From: Myxococcus stipitatus
GTDB lineage: Bacteria > Myxococcota > Myxococcia > Myxococcales > Myxococcaceae
Assembly: GCF_037414475.1 (NCBI RefSeq)
Contig: NZ_CP147913.1
Coordinates: forward strand, 9,868,501-9,932,500
DNA length: 64,000 bases
Reading direction: 5' to 3'
Under the pieces are notes generated by a model that worked only from the letters and a program-made list of their open reading frames with translations, ran no database searches and was not told the DNA's origin. The number at the start of each line of letters is the position of its first letter. Position 1 is the stretch's first letter. Of the stretch, positions 51,194-59,494 are shown piece after piece. Both the position numbers and the translations under genes were made by a program.

Positions 51194-51301
51194 AGGCGGT
51201 TCCCCCGGAATGACCCACCGCATCGAGGCGAACCGGCTACAAACCCAGGACACCGCCGAAGCCGCGCTGGCGCACGGAAACAAGACGAGAGGAGCACCGA
51301 C

Positions 51302-52282
51302 ATGAAGTTCACCCAACTGGGCAAGACGGGCCTGCGCGTGTCGCGCCTGGGCCTGGGCTGCATGAGCTACGGCACCCCCTCGTGGCGCCCCTGGGTCCTG
51401 AGCGAGGAAGCGTCCCAGCCGTTCTTCCGGCGCGCCGTGGAGATGGGCATCAACTTCTTCGACACGGCGGACATGTATTCGCTGGGTGTCAGCGAAGAGG
51501 TGACCGGACGCGCCTTGAAGCGCTACGCGAAGATGGAGGAGGTGGTGCTGGCCACCAAGGTGTACTTCCCCATGGGGGATGGGCCGAACATGCGCGGCCT
51601 GTCACGCAAGCACATCGTCCAGGCGTGTGAGGCGAGCCTGAAGCGGCTGGGGGTGGAGGCCATCGACCTGTATCAGATTCACCGGATGGACCCACACACC
51701 CCCTTGGAGGAGACGCTGTCGGCGCTGGACCAGCTCGTGCAACAGGGGAAGGTGCGCTACCTCGGCGCGTCCTCGACGTTCGCGTGGCAGTTCGCCCGGG
51801 CGCTGGGACTGGCGGACCTGCATGGCTGGTCGCGCTTCGTGTCCATGCAGGACCACTACAACCTCGTGTATCGCGAGGAGGAGCGCGAGATGCATCCCCT
51901 GTGCGAGGCCGAGGGCATCGGCATCCTTCCCTGGTCCCCGCTCGCGCGCGGACTGCTCGCGGGGGCACGCACGTCGTTGGTGGACCGCGCCTCCACGCCG
52001 CGCGCGAAGTCGGATGCCTACGCGACCATGCTGTATGACCAGCCCGGAGACTGGGAGGTGGTGGAGGCGACACGTCGCGTCGCCGCGGCGCGAAACGTGC
52101 CCCCCGCCCAGATCGCGCTGGCGTGGCTGCTGTCTCGTCCGTTGGTGACGGCGCCCATCATCGGCGCCACCAAGATGGAGCACCTGGAGGACGCGGTGCG
52201 CGCCGTGGACCTCAAGCTCCAGCCGGAGGAGATTCAGCAACTGGAAGCGCCCTATCAGCCCCACGCGCTCCGGGGGATGTGA
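51302..52282 (+). CDS. Aldo/keto reductase
   Basis: A 326-aa NADPH-dependent oxidoreductase of the aldo/keto reductase family (YajO/Tas-like group). The TIM-barrel start MKFTQLGKTGLRVSRLGLGC is followed by the catalytic tetrad: Asp and Tyr in FFDTADMY, Lys in LATKVYF and His in QIHRMD. The C-terminal nucleotide-binding part includes ALAWLLSRPLVTAPIIGATK. AGAGGAGC precedes the ATG at a good distance. It is divergent from the lipopeptide synthetase operon with a shared upstream region, so it might reduce a keto group in the pathway (the PKS module lacks a KR), but such reductases are also common general genes and this link is only inference. Confidence 0.88.
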   Translation: MKFTQLGKTGLRVSRLGLGCMSYGTPSWRPWVLSEEASQPFFRRAVEMGINFFDTADMYSLGVSEEVTGRALKRYAKMEEVVLATKVYFPMGDGPNMRGLSRKHIVQACEASLKRLGVEAIDLYQIHRMDPHTPLEETLSALDQLVQQGKVRYLGASSTFAWQFARALGLADLHGWSRFVSMQDHYNLVYREEEREMHPLCEAEGIGILPWSPLARGLLAGARTSLVDRASTPRAKSDAYATMLYDQPGDWEVVEATRRVAAARNVPPAQIALAWLLSRPLVTAPIIGATKMEHLEDAVRAVDLKLQPEEIQQLEAPYQPHALRGM

Positions 52283-52348
52283 GCCCCGAGGAACGCGGCG
52301 CTCCGGACTTCACAGGCCGGTGATGGCCGGAGTTCTCGGCGCCATCCT

Positions 52349-53116
52349 CTACAACACCCCCGGCCCCAGGAAGGCGGCGCGAGGCCCCGCGCCGCCGTAG
52401 GCCATGGCCTCGATACGATTGCCCAGGGGAGACAACGGGTCTCTGGGCACACACTCCGCCTCGGCCTCCCCCAGCCTCAGGTTCGGACGGGCCTCCACGA
52501 GCCTCTCCACGCGCAAGGGCTCGAAGCCGACCGCGTCCTCGAACGCATAGCGGGTGACCCACCGCTGCACGGAGAAGGTCTGGCAGTGCGCTCCGGAGTC
52601 CCTCGCGGGGCCCAGGCCCACGCGATGACTGAGGACACGCGGTTGCGACGCGTGAGGGAGACCCTTCTGCCCCACGCGAAGGTGCAGAGCCCCGCCCGCC
52701 AGCTCATCGCATCGCACCACCTTGTCCAACTCGACGCGGCGGATGCGCTGAAGCGGCGCGGGAACTCCCGCCGCCCCGACAGAAGGGGGCTGCTCGCTGG
52801 TCGTGGCAAGGGGGCTCCGGGGCATCAAGCGCCTGCGGCACTCCAGCTCCATGCCCGCATCATCCGCCATGAACACCACCTGCACGTCGCTGACGAAGCG
52901 AGCCCCCGACATCTCCGCCTGGTCCAGGAACCGCAGCACCAGCGCGCTGCCATCCTCCGCGTCACCGAAAGGCATGCTGATGGCCCAAGGTGTGTAACCC
53001 AAGGTCTTCGCCAGGTCCGCCGAAGCGACGGACAAGGGCGGACTGGAACGCGTGATGGACGCACGCGCGCAGGCGGAGACACACAGCAACAGCAGGGCCA
53101 CGGACAAACGACACAT
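52349..53116 (-). CDS. Putative lipoprotein, function unknown
   Basis: A 255-aa protein starting MCRLSVALLLLCVSAC, a signal peptide with lipobox (VSAC). The mature part has at least five further cysteines (for example MELECRRR, VVRCDELAG, GAHCQTF, AECVPRD), suggesting disulphides outside the cytoplasm. No known domain is recognised. The segment VQVVFMADDAGMELECRR resembles the beta-strand and acidic-loop style of myxobacterial secreted proteins only in a general way. The ATG at 53116 is preferred over an in-frame GTG two codons upstream. It has no close operon partner; it is convergent with the aldo/keto reductase gene. Confidence 0.6.
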   Translation of the reverse strand: MCRLSVALLLLCVSACARASITRSSPPLSVASADLAKTLGYTPWAISMPFGDAEDGSALVLRFLDQAEMSGARFVSDVQVVFMADDAGMELECRRRLMPRSPLATTSEQPPSVGAAGVPAPLQRIRRVELDKVVRCDELAGGALHLRVGQKGLPHASQPRVLSHRVGLGPARDSGAHCQTFSVQRWVTRYAFEDAVGFEPLRVERLVEARPNLRLGEAEAECVPRDPLSPLGNRIEAMAYGGAGPRAAFLGPGVL

Positions 53117-53205
53117 GGGCACCCCCTGGTTGGGTCTGGCTTGTCAACGAAGTATAGACCAGACAGGCACCCTCATGGAGTCAGGCCCCCATGGCGCGCG
53201 TCATT

Positions 53206-54456
53206 TCACGGGGGCCGATATGCCAGCGGCGCAGGAGCGTTGACGCGCTCCCGCGACCGCGATGTCCGCGCGGACTCCGCCCGTGCCACCAACGTCCGCC
53301 GCAAGCCATCCGCGGCGGCGCGAAGGTCCGCTTCGAAGTGCACGCGCAGCTCCGCCTGCTGCCGCGGGTCCTCCGGACGCAACACCTCCGAGGGCGCGAA
53401 GGTGGCCATGGCGACAGCGCCCCAGGGCGTCTGGACGAGCCGTCCCCGGAACAAGTCGAGCCTGAATCCCGGCCCCCAGAACATCTGCCCCGCAGCGCTC
53501 CCCAACACCAGCAACAGCAGGGGCCCTGCCTCCGCGATTTCCGCGACGAGCCGTTCGCGGTGCACCTGCGCCTCCCGCCAATCCAAGGGTTCCGCATGGC
53601 CACCGGACTGGGCGTCCCGTGAGATTCGCAGGTCCGTGCGCCGCAACCCCGCACGCGAAAGCACCACCTCCAGGAACTTCCCCGCGGGCCCGACGAAGCA
53701 CACCCCGCCCCCCTCCTCCCACGTGCCCGGCACGTCCCCCAGCAACATCACGGGTAACGCACCGTGCCCCCGCGCCAGGGGGCCCCGCGACACACGGGAC
53801 TCCGGTGCCACCGGGGGCTCCGTGCCGCCAGGAGGGTCCTCCCACCGCAGCCCCGCGCCGTAGGTGAGGCGCACCCGGTCCCAGTGCGCGCTGGCGTCCG
53901 GTGTGAAGAGGCTCCAGCACAGCGAGGGGAAGCGCCCCACGAGGAAGGGCGCCGCCAGCCGGACGACGCGGTGGTCCGGCTTGTACCAGGCCACATAGCG
54001 CTCCGCGCCGTCCGATACGCCCCGGCGGAAGCGGACGCGAATCACCAGGTTCCTCACGTCCCGCCGCACCGCGCGCTCCATTCGCCGCAGCCGCTGGATG
54101 TCCAGGTCCCCTTCGCGCTCCAGCAGGCGCCGCTCGCCTCGCGTCATCCGCCAGAGCACGCGATACAGCAGCGCCCAGCGCGCCGGGTCCCGATGGCACA
54201 CCACCTTCTCCGCCAACCCCAGGAAGTCCCCCGGCACCACCGCAAGCGCCCAGTCTTGCGCGGCCTCCATGCCGCCGGGGTCCACCTGCCCCATCCACGG
54301 CCCCGGGGTGTCCTCGAAGGTGACCCGCTCCGGGGGCACACCTCGCGCCAGCAGCCCCCGCGCCACGTCCCGAAACGCCCCCAACTCCGATGCCACGCTC
54401 ACCCGCACCTGGACCTCCTGGTCTCTCAGCCCCGCGCGGCGCGGACCTCCCGACAC
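53206..54456 (-). CDS. DUF4130 plus uracil-DNA-glycosylase-like fusion (UdgX-related)
   Basis: A 416-aa two-domain protein. The N-terminal DUF4130 part (about residues 15-215) is clear: VCHRDPARWALLYRVLWRM, AVRRDVRNLV, YVAWYKPDHRVVRLAAPFLV, then CWSLFTPDASAHWD. The C-terminal part (about 245-395) follows the UdgX/UDG superfamily path: GDVPGTWEEG, CFVGPAGKFLEVVLSRAGL, LLLLVLGSAAGQMF, TPWGAVAMATFAPSEVLR. Fusions of these domains are known and act in DNA uracil binding or repair. Unusually, the paired cysteines of the Fe-S cluster and the KRRIH loop of UdgX are not visible. A longer minus-strand frame (53201-54694) covers the same DNA but has low-complexity sequence and is a shadow. It lies downstream of the FHA-membrane gene, with a gap of about 80 bp. 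Confidence 0.75.
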   Translation of the reverse strand: MSGGPRRAGLRDQEVQVRVSVASELGAFRDVARGLLARGVPPERVTFEDTPGPWMGQVDPGGMEAAQDWALAVVPGDFLGLAEKVVCHRDPARWALLYRVLWRMTRGERRLLEREGDLDIQRLRRMERAVRRDVRNLVIRVRFRRGVSDGAERYVAWYKPDHRVVRLAAPFLVGRFPSLCWSLFTPDASAHWDRVRLTYGAGLRWEDPPGGTEPPVAPESRVSRGPLARGHGALPVMLLGDVPGTWEEGGGVCFVGPAGKFLEVVLSRAGLRRTDLRISRDAQSGGHAEPLDWREAQVHRERLVAEIAEAGPLLLLVLGSAAGQMFWGPGFRLDLFRGRLVQTPWGAVAMATFAPSEVLRPEDPRQQAELRVHFEADLRAAADGLRRTLVARAESARTSRSRERVNAPAPLAYRPP

Positions 54457-54533
54457 TCCCCGCGCGCGCAGGACTTCTACCCTCCAGGTCTGACATCACC
54501 ATCCCACCCGTGACGTCGCGGACAGCGGGCCGG

Positions 54534-55502
54534 CTATTCCTCCTTCGCGAGCGCGTCCACCTTCTGCTGGAGCCCGTCCATCTTCTCGAAGAAGGACTCC
54601 ATGGGCTGGGCCCGGGCCAGCCTGAGCGCCGGCGGCAGGAGCGTGCGGGAGAAGTCCAGCGACGTGCTGAACGGCTCGTTGCCCAGCAGGGCATCCGCCC
54701 GGGACAACGCGCCGAAGGCCAGCGTCACCACGACCAGCACCCGCACCAGCCGCGCCGGCTCCCACCTGGCCACGTAGCGCAGGTGCCAGAACAGGCCGAA
54801 GCCCATGAGCACCAGGAACGTCACGTGGTGCAGCCAGACCAGCCCGGAGTCCCACCCCAGGCTGAAGCCCAGCACCGACAACAGCGGCGGCAGGGCAACA
54901 GCGGCCAGCAGCACCAGGCTGCCGATGGTGGCGTGCGTGCGGTAGTGGAACTGGCGCCGGGAGATGCGGCTCGCGACGGCCCAGCCCCCCGCCCACAGCA
55001 GCGTGAGCGTGAGCGGCATCACCAGCGCCACCGTCAGCTCGCCCCAGTCCGTGCGGCCGTAGTTCCCCAGGTGCGACTCGAGCGCGCTCACCAGCAGCAA
55101 GGCCAGCATCGCCAGCGGGAAGGCGCGCGCGTGCTCGAACCAGCGCTCGCGCGGCGCGGTGGGCACGGACGTCACCACCGTCTCCGGCACCGCGTGATTG
55201 CGCCCGCGGAAGCGCAGCACCGTGTCCCCCACCGCCACGCGTGTGTCGGGCACGAGCTCCAGCTCCGCCAGCCGCGCCCAGGAGTCCACGCGCCAGGTGC
55301 CGTTGTGGCTGCCCGCGTCGCGCACGACCAGCGAGCCATCCTCGCGCCGCTCGATGCGCAGGTGCTCGGGGGACACCTTCGGGTCATCGAGGATGACGTC
55401 GTTCGAATACGCGCGCCCCACCGTCGCGGGGAAGCGCTCCAGCCGGTGCCGCGCGTGGACGGAATCCCCCTCCACCACCTCGACGAAAATCACTTCGTCC
55501 AC
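54534..55502 (-). CDS. FHA-domain integral membrane protein
   Basis: A 322-aa protein with an N-terminal cytoplasmic FHA domain (residues about 20-100; FPATVGRAYSNDVILDD, VSPEHLRIERR and SHNGTWRV carry the GR-S, S-x-x-H and NGT motifs) followed by about five hydrophobic segments: FPLAMLALLLVSAL, LTVALVMPLTLTLLWAGGW, IGSLVLLAAVALPPLLSVL, HHVTFLVLMGFGLFWHL and LVRVLVVVTLAFGAL. A short coiled-coil-like tail (FFEKMDGLQQKVDALAKEE) ends it. It should tether a phospho-threonine reader to the inner membrane. Its start overlaps the 3' end of the trypsin-like protease gene by 13 bp, indicating translational coupling and possibly a shared complex. Confidence 0.82.
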   Translation of the reverse strand: MDEVIFVEVVEGDSVHARHRLERFPATVGRAYSNDVILDDPKVSPEHLRIERREDGSLVVRDAGSHNGTWRVDSWARLAELELVPDTRVAVGDTVLRFRGRNHAVPETVVTSVPTAPRERWFEHARAFPLAMLALLLVSALESHLGNYGRTDWGELTVALVMPLTLTLLWAGGWAVASRISRRQFHYRTHATIGSLVLLAAVALPPLLSVLGFSLGWDSGLVWLHHVTFLVLMGFGLFWHLRYVARWEPARLVRVLVVVTLAFGALSRADALLGNEPFSTSLDFSRTLLPPALRLARAQPMESFFEKMDGLQQKVDALAKEE

Positions 55503-56812
55503 GACAGTCCCTCCAGGTAGCGGCGAGCCAGCTTGCGCGCGTTGTCCGCCGTGAAGCCGCCCAGGGTGAGGCTGGTGTCGACGCCGGTGGTGCTGGCATT
55601 GAGCGCGGCGGCGCGCAGCACCAGGTCATAGAGCCCCGGGAAGCGCTTGTAGGCGCGCAGGCACATCGCCGCGCGCACGGGCAGCCCCTCCACGTCCACG
55701 AACTCCGTGGCGCAGCGGAAGTTGGTGACGTCCTCGCGCGAGGCCTCCACCGTGTCCGGGTCTTGAGAGAACAGCGCGGTGTAGAGCGCGGAGAAGCGCA
55801 GCGCGCCCAGCTTCTGGCTCGTGGCCTGCTGATGCAGGAAGGCCACCACCCCCGTGCGGTGGCGCGAGGACAGGTAGATGTCCTCCTCCGACGAGCACTG
55901 GTAGTTGGTCACCGTATACGGCACCTCCGGGTCATGCGGCGTGTCGCCCCAGCACTTGAGGAAGGGACTCCACCGGCCCGGGACGTGGTAGTTGCCCAGC
56001 CGCTGCTTGGGCAGCGACGCCGCGAGCAGCTGCTCGGTGAGCCGCTGCTGGTTGTCCACCAGTTGCGCGCGCACGGTCTCCACGAGCGGCCGGGCCTCGT
56101 CCTCCTTCGCCTCGAGCGCACGCGCGAGCAGCGCGCTGGCGCGCTTCACGGGCACCAGGAAGCCAAGCTGGTTGCCCATGGTGGCCACGTTGATGCCCAC
56201 CACCGTCCCCTGTCCGGTGAGCGTGGGTCCGCCGCTCATTCCCGGGTTGATAGCGCCGCTGAAGTGGACGCGCTCGTAGAGGGAGTCCTGGATGAAGCCG
56301 TTGTAGGTCCCCTCGACGATGGTGGTGCCCAGGTCGTGCGGGTTGCCCATCGCGAACAAGCGAGTGCCCTGCGGAGGCTCGCGGGCTTCGAGCGTGAAGA
56401 AGTCCTTCACGGCCCCTTCCGTCCGGATGACGGCGAGGTCATGGACCACGTCCACGTCCACCAGCTTCGCGGGAACCGGGTCGCCCCCACTGCGCAGGAC
56501 GAGCTCCGCGGTGTAGTCCTCGGGGTGGAGCACCACGTCGGAAATCACGTGGTAGTTCGTGATGGCGTGGCCCTGCGCGGAGACGAAGAACGCCGAGCCG
56601 ATGGACGACCGCGTGCCCGAGCGCCGCTCGATGATGCGCACCTGCGCGACGCGGTTCTGGATGCGCTGGAACAACTCATGGGTGGCCGGAGGGAGCGCGG
56701 CGGGAACCGGCGCCACGGGCAGTTCGCTTGCGACGGGCGGCGGGACATCCGGCTCGGACGGGGCGGCCAACGGCGCCTGCCCCAGCACGGCGGCGAGAAG
56801 GAGGACGAACAT
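55490..56812 (-). CDS. Exported trypsin-like serine protease (S1 family)
   Basis: A 440-aa protein with a signal peptide (MFVLLLAAVLGQAPLAA), a Pro-rich spacer and a chymotrypsin-fold protease domain at about residues 45-240. The triad is readable: His in ITNYHVISD, Asp in VVHDLAVIR and Ser in GAINPGMSGGPTL. No PDZ domain follows, unlike DegP/HtrA. Instead there is a C-terminal region of about 190 residues with Cys residues (LKCWGDTPHDPEVPYTV, YQCSSEEDIYLSS, NFRCATEFVD) and no recognised family; it may be a substrate-sensing or binding domain. The ATG at 56812 gives a proper signal peptide. It is translationally coupled to the following FHA-membrane protein, so a signalling link across the inner membrane is possible. 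Confidence 0.83.
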   Translation of the reverse strand: MFVLLLAAVLGQAPLAAPSEPDVPPPVASELPVAPVPAALPPATHELFQRIQNRVAQVRIIERRSGTRSSIGSAFFVSAQGHAITNYHVISDVVLHPEDYTAELVLRSGGDPVPAKLVDVDVVHDLAVIRTEGAVKDFFTLEAREPPQGTRLFAMGNPHDLGTTIVEGTYNGFIQDSLYERVHFSGAINPGMSGGPTLTGQGTVVGINVATMGNQLGFLVPVKRASALLARALEAKEDEARPLVETVRAQLVDNQQRLTEQLLAASLPKQRLGNYHVPGRWSPFLKCWGDTPHDPEVPYTVTNYQCSSEEDIYLSSRHRTGVVAFLHQQATSQKLGALRFSALYTALFSQDPDTVEASREDVTNFRCATEFVDVEGLPVRAAMCLRAYKRFPGLYDLVLRAAALNASTTGVDTSLTLGGFTADNARKLARRYLEGLSWTK

Positions 56813-56923
56813 GGATGCGGCGCACGCTATCCCAGCGCCCGGCGACTGGGGACCGTCCTCCAACAGGAGCCCCCCATGCGCTCGCCGCCCCCACTGCTCC
56901 GGGAGCAGCACGGCTCACGGGGC

Positions 56924-57586
56924 TCATCCCTCTGGAGCAGCCCGCTTGCGCCGCCACGCCGCATACGACGCCAGCAACGCCCCGGCCAGCGCCCCCGCGA
57001 GCGCCCCCAACACCCGGCGCGGCACCACGCCCGGCGCCGTCGTCGGCTCCAACCGGAACGTCTCCAGCGACGCGCGTACGCCTGGCTCGAGCGTCTCCCA
57101 CCGCACCGCGGGCGCGCTCACCACCACCACCGCGTGGCGCCCTTCCGAGGCGAGTCCCGCCACCAACACCGTGCGCACCTGCCCGGCCTCGCGCAGCGTC
57201 CCCAACACCTCCACGCGCGGCGCCACGCCCCCCACCCGGTCCACGCGCTCGGGCGCCAGTTGCATCCCCAGCTCCCGCTGGAAGTGCTGCATCACCGCCG
57301 ACGCGAAGTCGTCGCGCTCCGCGGGGCTCGCGGAGAAGCCTCGCTCCACCACGGACACCAACATCATCGCGGCCTCCGGCCCCTCGCCGTCCGCCAGCGC
57401 CGCCGACAGCGCCCGTCCCGCCTCCGCGTCCAACGACACCGCCCCCGCCACCGAACCCGCGTAGGGCTCCCACCGCACCATGTGGAAGCCCTCCGGCGGG
57501 CGCAGCACATAGCCATCCCGCCGCAGCTCGGAGCCGAGCGCGCCCGAGCACAACAACCATCCCCCTGCCACCCACGCGAGATTCAC
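56924..57586 (-). CDS. Exported protein with C-terminal membrane anchor, function unknown
   Basis: About 220 aa. The hydrophobic start (VNLAWVAGGWLLCSGALGS) looks like a signal peptide. The middle has an alpha/beta pattern (DDFASAVMQHFQRELGM, TVLVAGLASEGRHAVVVVSA), and the C-terminus has a transmembrane helix followed by basic residues (VLGALAGALAGALLASYAAWRRKR). This suggests a periplasmic domain anchored in the inner membrane. The start is uncertain: no ATG gives the signal peptide, so the GTG at 57586 (or the GTG at 57571) is proposed. The frame is open far upstream, but that sequence is Arg-rich and overlaps the promoter region of the divergent TPR gene. Confidence 0.6.
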   Translation of the reverse strand: MNLAWVAGGWLLCSGALGSELRRDGYVLRPPEGFHMVRWEPYAGSVAGAVSLDAEAGRALSAALADGEGPEAAMMLVSVVERGFSASPAERDDFASAVMQHFQRELGMQLAPERVDRVGGVAPRVEVLGTLREAGQVRTVLVAGLASEGRHAVVVVSAPAVRWETLEPGVRASLETFRLEPTTAPGVVPRRVLGALAGALAGALLASYAAWRRKRAAPEG

Positions 57587-57746
57587 CCCTCGAGCATAGA
57601 GCCACCCCACGCCTCGCGCAGGCACGTGACACCCCGAGCAACTCGGCACAAACGAGATAAACGAGGCAGGTGCCCCTGGAACTCGCCGCACCCCACGCGC
57701 CTTCGTTGTGACATCCCGGAGCAGCGCGGGTAACCTGCCGCCCGAG

Positions 57747-58229
57747 ATGACTCCTGCAGCCCGGGTGGAGATGGAGGCACGCGCCGACCGCGCCCTGCGT
57801 CGAGGTGAGCTCGCCGAGGCCATCGACCTCTACGAGACGTTGGCGCAAGCCTTTCCCCGGGACGCCGTGCTCGCGGACAAGCTCGCCAACCTGCGTGAGT
57901 CGCTCCAACCCCTGGAGCTCCAGACGCTGGAGGCCTCGCGCCCACCCGAGGAGCCGGTCCTCCCGCTCGGTCCGTCCTCACCCGCCCAGGAGGGCGAGCG
58001 ACTGTTCGCGCTCGGAGACTACGTCGGAGCCGCCGCCGCCTACCGCCGTGCCCTCCAGGAGCGCCCGGACAACGAGCTCTTCAAGGAAAGGCTGATCGAG
58101 CTCTTTCGAATGGCGCGGGAGATGCCCCTACAATCCCCGACAGACAAGGCCCTGCCCGCGGCGCCCCAGCCTCGCCTGCAAGCCCTGCTGGACCGGGTGG
58201 CGTCTCGTCGGCGCCTCAAGCGGGACTGA
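57747..58229 (+). CDS. Small TPR-repeat protein
   Basis: A 160-aa protein, largely helical, with two tetratricopeptide-like repeats: ADRALRRGELAEAIDLYETL with AFPRDAVLADKLANL, and GERLFALGDYVGAAAAYRRA with ERPDNELFKERLIEL (the W/L-G-Y-A-F-A-P positions of TPR are recognisable). It has no signal peptide and a basic C-terminus. Such proteins mediate protein contacts; the partner is unknown. The ATG at 57747 follows a GAG-rich stretch and begins the first helix; an in-frame GTG at 57708 adds 13 unconvincing residues. It lies 141 bp upstream of pfk with a candidate promoter in between, so it is probably a separate unit. Confidence 0.7.
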   Translation: MTPAARVEMEARADRALRRGELAEAIDLYETLAQAFPRDAVLADKLANLRESLQPLELQTLEASRPPEEPVLPLGPSSPAQEGERLFALGDYVGAAAAYRRALQERPDNELFKERLIELFRMAREMPLQSPTDKALPAAPQPRLQALLDRVASRRRLKRD

Positions 58230-58280
58230 TGGAAGCTCGCGTTTCCACTCGGAAATCCACCAGGTCTGGCGATTCGCGCG

Positions 58281-58310
58281 TTGCACCCCGGCGCTAGGGC
58301 CTCCTATCAT
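58281..58310 (+). promoter_or_regulatory. Candidate promoter of the pfk-pkn4 operon
   Basis: TTGCAC and TATCAT are separated by 18 bp, with about 60 bp to the pfk ATG. Both hexamers are close to sigma-70 consensus, which is noteworthy in such GC-rich DNA. Confidence 0.5.
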
Positions 58311-58370
58311 CAGGTCCGACGTCGCTGTCATGGTGGACCACCCTCCCTCTGACACCCGCGTCCGACCCCT

Positions 58371-59468
58371 ATGGCCCGTTCCCTGAGACTCGGAGTCCTC
58401 ACCGGTGGCGGCGACTGCCCCGGGCTCAACGCGCTCATTCGCGGCCTCGTCAAGCGGGGCACGCATGAGTTCGGCCATGAGTTCGTGGGCATCGAGAATG
58501 GCTACATGGGCCTGGTGGAGCCCGACCTGACGCGTCCCCTCACCGAGGAGGACACGCGGGGAATCCTGCCCAAGGGCGGCACCATCCTGGGCACGTCCAA
58601 CCGGGCCAATCCCTTCATCTACGCGTTTCGCGAGGGCACGGGCTGGGTGGAGCGCGACGTGTCCGACGCGGTGCTGCGCCGGTGCGAGGCTCTGAAGCTC
58701 GACGGGCTCGTCGCGGTGGGAGGAGACGGCACCCTCTCGATTGCCCACCGGCTGAGCGAGAAGGGCCTCAAGGTGGTCGGCTGCCCGAAGACCATCGACA
58801 ACGACTTGAGCGGCACGGATCAGACGTTCGGCTTCGACACCGCTCGCCTCATCGTCACCGAGGCCCTGGATCGGCTGCACACCACCGCCGAGTCCCATGA
58901 CCGGGTGATGCTGGTGGAGATCATGGGCCGGCATGCGGGTTTCCTCACGTTGGATAGCGGCCTGGCCGGTGGCGCCGACGTCATCCTCATCCCGGAGATT
59001 CCCTACCGGGTGGAGTCCATCGTCGAGAAGCTGCGCGCCCGCGCCACGCGCCGCCGCAGCTTCTCCATCATCGCCATCTCCGAGGGCGCCTTCCCCGTGG
59101 GCGGCACGCTGGCCGTCCTGGACCGGGCCGAGGATGTCCCCGGACGCGGCGTGGTGCGGCTGGGCGGTGCGGGCAAGGTCTGCGCGGATTTGTTGGCGCA
59201 GCACATCGAGGCGGAGATCCGGGTGACGGTCCTGGGCCACCTGCAGCGCGGCGGCAGCCCCAGCGCGGCGGACCGCGTGCTGGCCACGCGCTATGGTTGC
59301 AAGGTGTTGGACCTGGTGCGTGACGGGCAGTGGGACCACATGGTGGCCCTGCGCGCCGGGGAAATCGTCGCGGTACCGCTGAGCGAGTCGCGCAAGGAGC
59401 GCCGGGTGGACCCATCCGGTGAGCTGGTGCGCTTCGCCAAGAGCATGGGCATCAGCTTCGGGGACTGA
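58371..59468 (+). CDS. pfkA: 6-phosphofructokinase (Pkn4-associated type)
   Basis: A 365-aa phosphofructokinase A-family enzyme of glycolysis, phosphorylating fructose 6-phosphate. Visible motifs: LGVLTGGGDCPGLNA (nucleotide loop), AVGGDGTLS, CPKTIDNDL (catalytic Asp), EIMGRHAGF, and VTVLGHLQRGGSPSAADR. The phosphoryl-donor determinants are mixed: Gly in GGDG (equivalent to E. coli Gly104, ATP-type) but Lys in PKTIDND (equivalent to Gly124, Lys being common in PPi and non-allosteric enzymes). The next gene, 26 bp downstream, is a Ser/Thr kinase. In Myxococcus xanthus Pkn4 is encoded beside, and phosphorylates and activates, this PFK to govern glycogen use in development, and the arrangement here matches. 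Confidence 0.9.
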   Translation: MARSLRLGVLTGGGDCPGLNALIRGLVKRGTHEFGHEFVGIENGYMGLVEPDLTRPLTEEDTRGILPKGGTILGTSNRANPFIYAFREGTGWVERDVSDAVLRRCEALKLDGLVAVGGDGTLSIAHRLSEKGLKVVGCPKTIDNDLSGTDQTFGFDTARLIVTEALDRLHTTAESHDRVMLVEIMGRHAGFLTLDSGLAGGADVILIPEIPYRVESIVEKLRARATRRRSFSIIAISEGAFPVGGTLAVLDRAEDVPGRGVVRLGGAGKVCADLLAQHIEAEIRVTVLGHLQRGGSPSAADRVLATRYGCKVLDLVRDGQWDHMVALRAGEIVAVPLSESRKERRVDPSGELVRFAKSMGISFGD

Positions 59469-59494
59469 GGAGGGGGAGGCACTTTCCGCGCATC

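Noticed and set aside
53201..54694. A 497-codon minus-strand frame overlapping the DUF4130/UDG gene
   Set aside because: It is longer than the real frame but low-complexity, while the other frame carries conserved DUF4130 motifs.
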